From JABFSC01 sp031389045 (lineage in GTDB: Bacteria; Desulfobacterota; Binatia; Bin18): 29,224 bases of DNA. Location: positions 1 through 29,224 of the forward strand of contig JANMSE010000004.1 in the NCBI GenBank assembly GCA_031389045.1, read 5' to 3'. Each line of letters begins with the position of its first letter. The stretch's first letter is position 1. A model generated the notes under the pieces. It was given only the letters and a program-made list of their open reading frames with translations. It was not told the origin of the DNA and made no database searches. A program made the position numbers and the translations under genes. This document shows, one piece after another, positions 7,441-15,381 of this stretch.

Positions 7441-9282
7441 CTACGAATGCGTCGTTCCAGTTGATTCCAGACGGCGATCTTGGGGCAGCCAGTCTTCGGG
7501 GACTTGCGGTGCACTGTATTCATACGGTCCGCGATAGACGATGGGGAGGGTGGCGAAATTGCCGTGCCCTGGCGGTGAAGGCGCGCTCCATTCCAGGGTG
7601 TTCGCTTTCCACGGATTGCGTTCAGCGACGCGGCCCGACCGCAGACTCCACAAGAAATTCACCACGAACGGAATCTGCGCAAGGAAGAGCAGGAAGGCGC
7701 TGTAGGTGATGAACTGATTCCACCACTGCATGCCGTGGAGAAATTCATATTGCATGGGATTGGCGATGCGGCGCATGTGCCCGGCGACGCCGAGAAAGTG
7801 CATGGGAAAGAAGGCGCAGTTGAAAAAGAGGTAGGTGAGCGCGAAGTGCAGCTTGCCTAGCGGTTCATGCAGCATGCGGCCAAACATCTTGGGAAACCAA
7901 TAGTAGAGCGCGGCGAACATAGCGAAGATGATGCCAGCGACCACATAGTGAAAATGCGCGACGATGAAGTAGGTATCGTGGATGTAAATGTCCACTGGAG
8001 TCGACGCCATGTAGATGCCGCTCAGTCCACCGATGACGAAATTGGAGACGAATCCCAACGCGAAGAGCATCGGACTGGTGAACTGGATGTTCCCACCCCA
8101 CAGCGTGCCGAGCCAGTTGAAGGTCTTGATGGCGGACGGCACGGCGATCACCATCGTCGAGATCATAAACGCCGTCCCCAACATGGGGTTCATGCCGCTC
8201 TGGAACATGTGATGGCCCCACACCAGCCAGGAGAGCAAGGCCAAGGCGAGCATGGAGAACACCATCGCGTGATAGCCAAAGATCGGCTTGCGGGAGAAGG
8301 TCGAAAGAATCTCGGATGCCAACCCCATCGCCGGCAGTACGAGAATGTACACTTCCGGGTGGCCAAAGAACCAAAAGAGATGTTGCCACAGGAGTGGGTC
8401 GCCGCCGCCCTCTGGCAGAAAGAAACTGGTGCCCAGGGTGCGATCAAACAGCAACATGACGAGCGCGGCGGTCAGCACCGGGAGGGCAAGCAACAAGAGA
8501 ATGGCGGTGATGAAGAATGACCAGATAATTAGCGGCATGCGAAACCAGGTCATGCCTTGCGCGCGCATGTTGACGATGGTGGTGATGTAGTTGATCGACC
8601 CCATGAGCGAGGAGACTCCGAGCAGTAGCAGGCTGATGACCCACAGGTTCACGCCCATATCGACGCCGGTGTATTGCGCCTTGGCTGATAAAGTCGCGTA
8701 CATGGTCCACCCACCAGAGGCGGCCCCACCGGCGACAAAAAAGCTGGAGAGGATCAACACCGCCGCGGGCACCGAGACCCAAAACGACAGCATGTTGAGT
8801 ACCGGGAATGCCATGTCTCGTGTGCCAATCATCAACGGAATGAGAAAATTGCCAAAGCCGCCGACCAAAAAGGGCACGACCACGAAAAAGATCATCAGCG
8901 TCGCGTGGATGGTGAACAACGAGTTATAGAAGGGTGGGGTGACGACGCCATTGGGCAGTGTCTGGGTGAGCCAATTTTGTTCGGTGTCATCTTGCGCGAG
9001 CCACGTTTGCCAGGTGCGGTCCATGAAGGTGGCGGGTTCGCCGCTTTCCAGGAATTCGGAGGAGACGCCAATCACCGGCAACGGCGTCTCCGGCCATGCC
9101 AGCTCCCAACGGATCAACATCGCCAGCGCGCCCCCGATGACTAGCATGAACAAACTCATAAACAGGAACTGCTTGCCGATCATTTTATGATCGAGCGAGA
9201 AGAGGTAGGTCCGCACGAATCCCGCGTCTTCGTGACGAGCCTCATGCTCAGTGTGGGCGGCCACGGCTTCCGCGCTACTCAT
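7441..9282 (-). CDS. coxA: Cytochrome c oxidase subunit I (A1-type haem-copper oxidase)
   Basis: Catalytic subunit reducing O2 to water and pumping protons. It has 613 residues and twelve helices. Ligands visible: H126 (low-spin haem a), H308 with Y312 in GHPEVY (CuB and the cross-linked Tyr), H357-H358 (CuB), H443 (haem a3) and H445 (haem a). D156 in DMAFP (D-channel entry), E310 (D-channel end) and K386 (K-channel) are all kept, which defines subfamily A1. Residues about 60-115 form a longer loop between helices I and II than in typical proteobacterial subunit I. ATG 9282 overlaps the coxB stop by 4 bp. Confidence 0.97.
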   Translation of the reverse strand: MSSAEAVAAHTEHEARHEDAGFVRTYLFSLDHKMIGKQFLFMSLFMLVIGGALAMLIRWELAWPETPLPVIGVSSEFLESGEPATFMDRTWQTWLAQDDTEQNWLTQTLPNGVVTPPFYNSLFTIHATLMIFFVVVPFLVGGFGNFLIPLMIGTRDMAFPVLNMLSFWVSVPAAVLILSSFFVAGGAASGGWTMYATLSAKAQYTGVDMGVNLWVISLLLLGVSSLMGSINYITTIVNMRAQGMTWFRMPLIIWSFFITAILLLLALPVLTAALVMLLFDRTLGTSFFLPEGGGDPLLWQHLFWFFGHPEVYILVLPAMGLASEILSTFSRKPIFGYHAMVFSMLALALLSWLVWGHHMFQSGMNPMLGTAFMISTMVIAVPSAIKTFNWLGTLWGGNIQFTSPMLFALGFVSNFVIGGLSGIYMASTPVDIYIHDTYFIVAHFHYVVAGIIFAMFAALYYWFPKMFGRMLHEPLGKLHFALTYLFFNCAFFPMHFLGVAGHMRRIANPMQYEFLHGMQWWNQFITYSAFLLFLAQIPFVVNFLWSLRSGRVAERNPWKANTLEWSAPSPPGHGNFATLPIVYRGPYEYSAPQVPEDWLPQDRRLESTGTTHS

Positions 9283-9992
9283 CTGGTCGCGTCCTTATGA
9301 GTGTCTGCTCGGCGTTCGGCGTGCGCGATCGCGCTGGTGGGCGGCCACTGTTGCTTGAACCACTGCTGATAGTCCTCGGCGGACTGGACGTAGAGCCAGC
9401 CTTTCATCCCGGAATGCCCAAAGCCGCAGAGTTCCGCGCAGGGGATTTCATAACGGCCCGGTTTATTGGCTTGAAACCAGCCCTGAATCTCGCGCCCTGG
9501 CACGGCGTCTTGCTTGAAGCGGAGATTGGGCAAGAAAAAACTATGAATCACGTCTTTTGAGCGCAGCATGACCCGGACTGGAGTACTGACGGGCACGTGA
9601 ATTTCGTTGTCCACTTGTTTATCGTCGGCGGTGTCGAATTCGCCATCCGGGCCAGGGTAGAGAATCTCCCAATTAAACTGTTTCGCCGTGACCCGAATCA
9701 CCGTATCGGTGGCGGGGATAGTGACCTTGAGCATTTCCCACTTGGACTTACTGGCGAAGCCGAGCCCAATGAACACGACGGCGGGGATGATAGTCCAGAC
9801 AATTTCCAAGGTGGTGTTGCCATGTGTGTAGGTGGCACGGCGCCCTTCGCGATGGCGATAGAGCACCAAGAACACCAGCATCAGGATCGTGACGATGAGG
9901 AACGCGGTCGCGGTGATGTAATAAATCAGGCGGAAGAGTCCATCGATCCCAGCGCCGTAGGGCGAGACATCTTCCGGAAGCCAGTGCAGCAT
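9279..9992 (-). CDS. coxB: Cytochrome c oxidase subunit II with CuA site
   Basis: First gene of the operon, 237 residues. Two helices (about 22-45 and 62-81) anchor a periplasmic cupredoxin domain. The full CuA set is present: H150 in VIHSFF, C185, E187, C189, H193 and M196 within CAELCGFGHSGM. The aromatic electron-entry region is QFNWEILYPG (105-114), followed by a small acidic insert (GEFDTADD). There is no fused cytochrome c domain and no N-terminal lipobox, so this is an aa3-type rather than caa3-type subunit II, taking electrons from a separate cytochrome c. ATG 9992 has AGGTGAGG about 8 nt upstream. Confidence 0.96.
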   Translation of the reverse strand: MLHWLPEDVSPYGAGIDGLFRLIYYITATAFLIVTILMLVFLVLYRHREGRRATYTHGNTTLEIVWTIIPAVVFIGLGFASKSKWEMLKVTIPATDTVIRVTAKQFNWEILYPGPDGEFDTADDKQVDNEIHVPVSTPVRVMLRSKDVIHSFFLPNLRFKQDAVPGREIQGWFQANKPGRYEIPCAELCGFGHSGMKGWLYVQSAEDYQQWFKQQWPPTSAIAHAERRADTHKDATR

Positions 9993-10101
9993 GCCGAGTC
10001 CTCACCTGTTCCCTCCAAATGGGTTGCGCTTTTATATCGGAAAACCCCAGTGCCCGTAAGGGGAGCGGGGTAAGGCGAGGGGATGATAAGTGGTGATGTT
10101 A

Positions 10102-10107
10102 ATTATA
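10102..10107 (-). promoter_or_regulatory. Candidate -10 box for the oxidase operon
   Basis: The minus strand carries a perfect TATAAT at 10107-10102, about 110 nt before coxB, in the 149-nt gap between hisG and coxB. No convincing -35 hexamer lies 16-18 nt upstream, where the DNA is GC-rich, so this is a plausible but unproven promoter. The 5' leader would be about 100 nt. Confidence 0.3.
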
Positions 10108-10141
10108 AGTTTTGCGAACGGAGGCGGGGGAGGCGGCGGTG

Positions 10142-11035
10142 TCACACGATCTTATTCAGTGGATACTCAACGATACCTTCCGCGCCGTACTTAATCAGCT
10201 CCGGGATGAGGTCGCGGACGATGTCTTCGCTGATAATGGTTTCCACGGCGAACCACCCAGACCGATAGAGTGGAGAAACAGTTGGTGAGGTGATGCGTCC
10301 CAACTTGCGTTCGAGGAGCGCGACGACGGGATCGAGCTTGTCCTGTGGGACATTCATCTTGATGCCGACCTTCGCCTCGGCGGCCAGCGCGCCCTTGAGC
10401 AACAAGGAGATTTGTTCGATCTTTTCGCGTTTGGCTGGGTCTTTCCACGCCTCTCGGTTGGCGATGATCTGCGGGTTCGACGTGAAGAGTTCCCAGACGA
10501 TCTTGAGTCCATGCGCGCGGATGGTCGAGCCGGACTCCGTCACTTCCACGATCGCATCGACCAGTCCTTCCGCGGCTTTCGCCTCGGTGGCTCCCCACGA
10601 GAACTCGACATCAACCTTGACGTGCCGTTCGGCGAAATAGCGCTTGGTGTACTGCACGAGTTCGGTGGCGACTCGTTTGCCGTGCAAATCTTCCGGGGCA
10701 CGAATCGGCGAGTCATGCGGGACCGCGAGCACCCAGCGGGTTGGTTGAAAACTGGCTTTGGAATAGACGAGATCGGCGATCACTTCGACCTGGGAATCAT
10801 TCTCCATGATCCAGTCTTTACCGGTGAGGCCGGCATCAAGCGTGCCCGCTTCCACGTACCGCGCCATTTCTTGCGCGCGAACCAACATGCAGCGAATCGA
10901 AGGATCGTCGATGGTGGGGAAGTAGCTCCGCGAACTGGTGGTGATTTTCCACCCGGCTTTCTTGAACAAGTCGATGGTGGCGGATTCGAGACTGCCCTTG
11001 GGAATACCTAATTTCAATTGATTATTTTTATCCAT
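10142..11035 (-). CDS. hisG: ATP phosphoribosyltransferase, long form
   Basis: First enzyme of histidine synthesis, joining ATP and PRPP. From ATG 11035 it has 297 residues. The N-terminal catalytic domain begins LKLGIPKGSLESATIDLFKK, with DAGLTGKDWI, and the PRPP loop EVTESGST. The C-terminal ACT-like regulatory domain (about 215-297) includes KMNVPQDKLDPVV, SPTVSPL and the family ending AEGIVEYPLNKIV. This domain marks the HisZ-independent, histidine-inhibited form. A GTG at 11071 is in frame, but the extra 12 residues come from a 15-bp duplication and are not conserved in the family, so I chose 11035. It is not next to other his genes here. Confidence 0.95.
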   Translation of the reverse strand: MDKNNQLKLGIPKGSLESATIDLFKKAGWKITTSSRSYFPTIDDPSIRCMLVRAQEMARYVEAGTLDAGLTGKDWIMENDSQVEVIADLVYSKASFQPTRWVLAVPHDSPIRAPEDLHGKRVATELVQYTKRYFAERHVKVDVEFSWGATEAKAAEGLVDAIVEVTESGSTIRAHGLKIVWELFTSNPQIIANREAWKDPAKREKIEQISLLLKGALAAEAKVGIKMNVPQDKLDPVVALLERKLGRITSPTVSPLYRSGWFAVETIISEDIVRDLIPELIKYGAEGIVEYPLNKIV

Positions 11036-11036
11036 A

Positions 11037-11061
11037 GCGAGCAGGTGTCCTGCGAGCAGGT
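11037..11061. repeat. Short direct duplication just upstream of hisG
   Basis: GCGAGCAGGT occurs at 11037-11046 and again at 11052-11061, a 15-bp period, immediately before the chosen hisG ATG. It creates the in-frame LLAG/HLLA extension when the upstream GTG is used. Confidence 0.7.
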
Positions 11062-11112
11062 TTCCTAACACACGGGGGAGGGGGCCGCAAGCCGCGAAAT
11101 GTGAAGAGTGTG

Positions 11113-11343
11113 TTACTGGGGCCCGCGTATCTGTTGTTCAAGGGTCTGAATGTGGCGGCGTAACAGCAGGTCGCGGGTGCGCAGGGCTTCGACCGCCTCG
11201 TTGGTCAACCCGGCCACCGCTTTGGGGTCGCAGGGCGGCACATACGCGACTTCCGGCAACGTGGGCGGTGGTGGGAGTTGCGCTTTGGCCCCAAGTGTAC
11301 AACCAGAAAGAAACATGAGCAGTACAATCACCCCCAACCTCAT
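11113..11343 (-). CDS. Small lipoprotein, unknown function
   Basis: A 76-residue protein with a classical lipoprotein signal: MRLG, hydrophobic VIVLLMF, then the lipobox LSGC with Cys at residue 15. The mature part has a Pro-rich stretch (LPPPPTLPEV) followed by a C-terminal amphipathic, possibly coiled-coil segment (about 45-73, Leu/Arg/Glu-rich). The +2 residue after Cys is Thr, not Asp, which would favour outer-membrane sorting under the E. coli rule. It lies 77 nt upstream of hisG on the same strand and is divergent from lpxD. The function is not recognisable; the layout suggests a small envelope spacer or accessory lipoprotein. Confidence 0.75.
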   Translation of the reverse strand: MRLGVIVLLMFLSGCTLGAKAQLPPPPTLPEVAYVPPCDPKAVAGLTNEAVEALRTRDLLLRRHIQTLEQQIRGPQ

Positions 11344-11449
11344 AAATCACCTCTCCTCGCCGACATCGTCCATAGTCGCTCGCTGTGGACTCTGCTAGAT
11401 ATGGCACGCTCAAGGTTTTGACAAGTCATAACCGGGAAAGGACGTGCTG

Positions 11450-12475
11450 ATGAAACTTGCGGAACTGGCAATTCACCTGCAATGCGAACTGCGAGGCGAT
11501 GGCACAGTTGAGATCACTGGCGTCAACAGTATTGAAGAGGCGCGCGCGCACGAGGTGACGTTTGTCGCCAATAAGAAATATCTCGCCAAGCTCGCCACGA
11601 TCCACGCCTCGGCGGTGATTCTGGCTCCCACCGATCCTGATGTCCCGTTGCCTTCCTTGCGGACGCCCAATCCCTATCTCGCCTTCGCCAAAGCGTTAGA
11701 GCTATTCCATCCACCATTGGAGCCGCCTGTCGGTGTTCATCCAACAGCGATGATCGCTTCCACGGCCACGATTGGCGCGTCGGCTTCCATTGGTCCGTAT
11801 GCGGTCATCGGTGACCACGTGGTGATCGGCGACCATGCGCGTATCCATGCCCATGTGGTGATCTATCCGAACGTCACTATCGGCGATCATTTTACCGCGC
11901 ATGCCAGCGTGGTGATTCGGGAAGGCACTCGCATTGGCGAGCGTGTGATCCTCCAAGGGGGAGTTGTCCTCGGTGGTGATGGCTTCGGTTATGTCCCACT
12001 GCCCAATGGCACCGCGTACCGGATTCCGCAAACCGGGATTGTGATATTGGAAGATGAAGTGGAAATCGGCGCGAACACAACTATTGATCGAGCGGCGGTG
12101 GGAGCGACCGTGATCCGGCGCGGAGCAAAACTCGACAATTTGGTGATGATTGGACACGGCTGTGACGTGGGCGAAGGCTCGTTGTTGGCGGCTCAAGTGG
12201 GACTCTCTGGCAGCACCAAGCTCGAAGCTGGAGTGCGTCTAGGAGGGCAGGTGGGGGCCGCTGGCCATCTCACTGTTGGAAAGAATACGCAGGTAGCCGC
12301 CCAAAGCGGGATTCCGCACGATATCCCCGCCAACTCCGTCGTGGGCGGGTATCCGACGACGGATATCCATTCGTGGCGAAGGTATTCGGTCTTGCTCCCG
12401 CAGTTACCAGAACTGGCTCGTCGTATCCGACGGCTGGAAAAAGCGCTGGAAGAGAAAGTAAAGAAGGAAGAATAG
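11450..12475 (+). CDS. lpxD: UDP-3-O-acylglucosamine N-acyltransferase
   Basis: Third step of lipid A synthesis: transfer of an acyl chain from acyl-ACP to the 2-amino group of UDP-3-O-acylglucosamine. It has 341 residues. The N-terminal uridine-binding domain includes NSIEEARAHEVTFVANKKY. A left-handed beta-helix of hexapeptide repeats runs from about residue 100 to 285. GGDGFGYVP and the catalytic His236 in MIGHGCDVGEGS are present, and the C-terminal helical region has many Lys and Glu. ATG 11450 has AAAGGA 7 nt upstream and is preferred to GTG 11444. It stands outside the usual bamA-skp-lpxD-fabZ-lpxA cluster, at least in this window. It shows that the organism makes lipid A. Confidence 0.95.
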   Translation: MKLAELAIHLQCELRGDGTVEITGVNSIEEARAHEVTFVANKKYLAKLATIHASAVILAPTDPDVPLPSLRTPNPYLAFAKALELFHPPLEPPVGVHPTAMIASTATIGASASIGPYAVIGDHVVIGDHARIHAHVVIYPNVTIGDHFTAHASVVIREGTRIGERVILQGGVVLGGDGFGYVPLPNGTAYRIPQTGIVILEDEVEIGANTTIDRAAVGATVIRRGAKLDNLVMIGHGCDVGEGSLLAAQVGLSGSTKLEAGVRLGGQVGAAGHLTVGKNTQVAAQSGIPHDIPANSVVGGYPTTDIHSWRRYSVLLPQLPELARRIRRLEKALEEKVKKEE

Positions 12476-12542
12476 TGGAGAGTTGAGAGTGGAGAGTTGA
12501 GAGAAATTACGTTTTCTTCTTTTCCACTCTCAACTCTCCACT
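12474..12542. repeat. Intergenic inverted and direct repeat between lpxD and the LLM gene
   Basis: AGTGGAGAGTTGAG occurs twice in tandem (from 12474 and from 12488) and its perfect 17-bp inverse copy (ACTCTCAACTCTCCACT) is at 12526-12542, separated by a 22-nt T-rich spacer. The element overlaps the last bases of lpxD and ends 17 nt before the LLM start. It could fold as an mRNA hairpin, but no T-run follows the right arm, so it is not a standard terminator. It looks like a dispersed intergenic repeat. Confidence 0.85.
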
Positions 12543-12559
12543 TTGATAAGGAGCGAGTC

Positions 12560-13435
12560 ATGGACGTGAGCGCACTTGGCGTATTAGGGTTTGTTGATGG
12601 CTTTCGCGGACCACAAGCGGTCCAGTTTGCCCGTAAGATCGAACAGTTGGGCTATAGCGTGCTGTGGGTGCCGGAAGTGATGGGGCGGGAGATTTTCACG
12701 TTGTCCTCACATCTGCTGGGACAGACCGAGCGGCTCGTTGTCGGCACTGGCGTCGCCATCGCGTATGCCTACGAACCGATCGCCGTCGCTGCGGCGACCC
12801 GCACTCTTGGTGAGTTTTTCGAGGATCGCTTTATCCTCGGCTTAGGCGTGAGCAATAAAGCCTACAACGAGAAACGTGGTATTCCCTACGAAAAGCCGGT
12901 GGCCTTTATGCAGGACTACTTGGAGAAGATGAAATCAGCTCCGTACGTCGCACCAGCTCCACAACATCAATCCCCCGTCGTCTTGGCCGGGATGATGCCC
13001 AAAATGCTGCAACTCGCGGCGACCGCCACCCAAGGCACGTTGACCTATTTCACGACCACCGAACAAGTGCGCCGCACGCGCGAAGTCCTCGGTCCGCATC
13101 CGTGGTTGTGCGCCGTGCAAGTCGTCATCTTGGAAAGCGATGCCACGAAAGCGCGCTCCATCGCGCGGCGCTACATGGCCACTTATATGGAGATTGAGCA
13201 TTATCTGTATCGCTTGCGGCGTTTGGGGTTCACTGATGCGGATTTCGCCAACGGTTGTAGCGACCGTCTCGTCGATGCCATTGTCGCGTGGGGGAGTGAA
13301 GACCAGATTCGTCAACGGCTTACTGACCAGTTTCAAGCTGGGGCGACGCACGTCAGCATCCTCCCGATTGATCCCCATGGTGGACGAGCGCCGGATGCGC
13401 GTGCCCTTGAGGCGTTCGCGCCACGTGCGGCCTAG
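12560..13435 (+). CDS. LLM-class flavin/F420-dependent oxidoreductase
   Basis: A 291-residue member of the bacterial luciferase-like monooxygenase superfamily, closest in feel to the F420-dependent branch. The TIM-barrel N-terminus has EQLGYSVLWVPE, and ERLVVGTGVAIAYAYEP and DRFILGLGVS are the family strands that hold the flavin or deazaflavin. VVLAGMMPKMLQLAA resembles the late-barrel motif of F420-type members. The C-terminus has the usual QFQAGATHVSILPI. ATG 12560 follows AAGGAG by 6 nt. The cofactor (FMN or F420) and substrate are not decidable by eye. The gene immediately precedes a Baeyer-Villiger-type monooxygenase on the same strand. Confidence 0.85.
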   Translation: MDVSALGVLGFVDGFRGPQAVQFARKIEQLGYSVLWVPEVMGREIFTLSSHLLGQTERLVVGTGVAIAYAYEPIAVAAATRTLGEFFEDRFILGLGVSNKAYNEKRGIPYEKPVAFMQDYLEKMKSAPYVAPAPQHQSPVVLAGMMPKMLQLAATATQGTLTYFTTTEQVRRTREVLGPHPWLCAVQVVILESDATKARSIARRYMATYMEIEHYLYRLRRLGFTDADFANGCSDRLVDAIVAWGSEDQIRQRLTDQFQAGATHVSILPIDPHGGRAPDARALEAFAPRAA

Positions 13436-13438
13436 TGC

Positions 13439-13469
13439 GCGGTCCGTCCCTTGCCGACTTGCGGACCGC
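13439..13469 (+). terminator. Possible hairpin terminator after the LLM gene
   Basis: GCGGTCCG at 13439-13446 pairs perfectly with CGGACCGC at 13462-13469 around a 15-nt loop, directly after the LLM stop. Only a weak T-rich run follows, so termination is possible rather than clear. The rest of the gap to 13593 holds only the strong ribosome site of the next gene. Confidence 0.35.
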
Positions 13470-13593
13470 CACCTTTCGATCTGTTTTATCTTGCGCTATG
13501 TGTACTGGCTGGCGATGAGGCCGTTGTGTAGGAAAGCACGCTTCATCTCCCGCAACAATTCGGAAATTTCAGTAACACAAAAGGAGGAACGAT

Positions 13594-15213
13594 ATGGCAA
13601 CTGCTCAACAAACAACCGGCACGGGGGCGGTCGAACAATTTGACGCGGTCGTGATCGGAGCTGGCGTGGCTGGGCTCTATCAACTGTACCGCTTACGAGA
13701 GCTTGGCCTTTCGGTGCGATGCTTCGAGGATGGCAGCGGCGTGGGCGGCACCTGGTATTGGAACCGTTACCCCGGCTGCCGCTTTGATTCAGAGAGTGAA
13801 ACCTACGGCTACTCGTGGTCGAAAGAACTCTTGCAAGAGTGGAACTGGAAGGAACACTACTCTGGTCAGCCGGAAAACGAACAATACCTCAACTTTGTGA
13901 CCGACAAGTTCAACCTACGCAAGGATATTCAATTCAATGCGCGGGTCAAATCAGTGATCTACGATGAGAAGGCGAATCGCTGGGACGTACAGTTGGAGAA
14001 TGGTCAGCGCGCCCAGGCGCAATTTGTCGTCTCCGCGGCTGGTATCTTATCCGCCCGGTATACCCCCCCATTTTCGGGGGTTGAGAGCTTCAAGGGCCTA
14101 TCGTTTCACACGTCGCGCTGGCCGAAGGAAAAAGTGGACTTCACGGGCAAGCGCGTCGCGGTCATCGGCACTGGCGCCACCGCCGTGCAGCTCATCCCGA
14201 TCATCGCCAAAGAAGTCGGCCATCTCACGGTCTTTCAACGCACGGCCAATTACTGCGCGCCGTTGCGCAATGGGCTGGTTTCCCCGGAGACCCAGAAGCA
14301 GTGGAAGGCGAGCTACGACCAAATTCACAAACGCATTCGCGAAACCCCCGCTGCCTTTATGCACGACTTCGACCCGCGCAATACCTTTGACGTACCAAAG
14401 GAAGAGCGGCTGGCGGTGTACGAGGAATTATGGGCGCAACCCGGATTCTCGAAGTGGTTGGCCAATTTTCACGACATCATGACCAGCCGCGAGGCCAACG
14501 AGGACTTCGCCGAGTTCGTGCGCAATAAGATCCGCGCACGCGTCAAAGATCCCGCGGTGGCGGAACTGCTCGCGCCCAAGGACCATCCGTTTGGCTCCAA
14601 GCGTATCCCTTTAGAGACCGAGTATTACGAGGCGTACAATCGCGACAACGTCCTGCTGGTTGACGTGCGCAATGCGCCGATCGAAGCCATCACGCCAAAA
14701 GGCATCAAGACGACGGAGAAGGAATACGAATTCGACGTCATCATTTATGCCACGGGATTTGACGCCATCACTGGGGCGTTGACCTCAATGGACATTCGCG
14801 GCGAAGGCGGGCAGACGATCAAGGACAAGTGGGCCACGAAAGGACTCAGCACGTACCTGGGGTTGCAGACCGCTGGGTTCCCGAATTTCTTCATTGCGAC
14901 AAACGCCGCGTTCTGCAACTACACGGTCTGCGCTGAGTCGATTGTCGAATGGATCGCCGATTGCATCCACTATATGCGCGACAAAGGCTTTAAGCGGATT
15001 GCTCCCACGCTGCAGGCGGAAGAAGCCTGGGTGGAGCACGCGAACGAATTGGGGTCTCACACGCTCTTGAGCGATGCCAAATCCTGGTTCATGGGGGCGA
15101 ATATCCCCGGTAAGAAACGCGCCATCCTCCTCTATGCCAACACCGCCCCAGCCTATCGGGCAAAGTGTGATGAGGTGGCGGCCAAGGGGTATGAAGGGTT
15201 TGCACTGCAATAA
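13594..15213 (+). CDS. Flavin-containing (Baeyer-Villiger-type) monooxygenase
   Basis: A 539-residue class B flavoprotein monooxygenase using FAD, NADPH and O2, which typically converts a ketone to an ester or lactone. The FAD Rossmann motif GAGVAG is at 22-27. GGTWYWNRYPGCRFD (51-65) is the cyclohexanone-monooxygenase-type motif. The Baeyer-Villiger fingerprint FKGLSFHTSRWP is at 166-177, and the NADPH Rossmann motif GTGATA at 192-197. DVIIYATGFD is the third conserved segment. The start is clear, with AAAGGAGGAACGAT before ATG 13594. The intact fingerprint supports Baeyer-Villiger rather than N-hydroxylating chemistry. Neighbouring genes (LLM oxidoreductase, CoA-transferase, esterase) fit a ketone degradation route. 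Confidence 0.93.
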   Translation: MATAQQTTGTGAVEQFDAVVIGAGVAGLYQLYRLRELGLSVRCFEDGSGVGGTWYWNRYPGCRFDSESETYGYSWSKELLQEWNWKEHYSGQPENEQYLNFVTDKFNLRKDIQFNARVKSVIYDEKANRWDVQLENGQRAQAQFVVSAAGILSARYTPPFSGVESFKGLSFHTSRWPKEKVDFTGKRVAVIGTGATAVQLIPIIAKEVGHLTVFQRTANYCAPLRNGLVSPETQKQWKASYDQIHKRIRETPAAFMHDFDPRNTFDVPKEERLAVYEELWAQPGFSKWLANFHDIMTSREANEDFAEFVRNKIRARVKDPAVAELLAPKDHPFGSKRIPLETEYYEAYNRDNVLLVDVRNAPIEAITPKGIKTTEKEYEFDVIIYATGFDAITGALTSMDIRGEGGQTIKDKWATKGLSTYLGLQTAGFPNFFIATNAAFCNYTVCAESIVEWIADCIHYMRDKGFKRIAPTLQAEEAWVEHANELGSHTLLSDAKSWFMGANIPGKKRAILLYANTAPAYRAKCDEVAAKGYEGFALQ

Positions 15214-15221
15214 AGAAAGCG

Positions 15222-15354
15222 CCGGGGGGTTCAACCCCCGGTACCCTACAAAGGGCAAAGCAAAAATCAAAAGGCAAAAATCAAAAGGGGAAAAATAACT
15301 GCTGCTGAGCTTGGGAGTCGATAATACGGTAGGGTGGGTCGAGCCCCACCCTAC
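15222..15354. repeat. Intergenic hairpins and tandem repeat after the monooxygenase gene
   Basis: Three separate elements fill this convergent gap. A hairpin CCGGGGG/CCCCCGG occupies 15222-15228 and 15235-15241. A perfect 14-bp tandem duplication GCAAAAATCAAAAG occupies 15260-15273 and 15274-15287. A perfect 10-bp inverted repeat GTAGGGTGGG/CCCACCCTAC with a 6-nt loop occupies 15329-15338 and 15345-15354. None has a following T-run. The first and third could act as bidirectional transcription barriers between the two converging genes. Confidence 0.8.
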
Positions 15355-15381
15355 TACTCACCCGCTCCCAGCAAATCGGAT

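Noticed and set aside
7867..8520. 217-codon plus-strand frame opposite coxA
   Set aside because: It is antisense to the highly conserved helix and haem-ligand region of coxA, with His/Glu/Gln-rich composition typical of a shadow frame.
9279..9992. caa3-type subunit II with a fused cytochrome c
   Set aside because: The protein ends about 40 residues after the CuA Met and contains no CxxCH haem motif.
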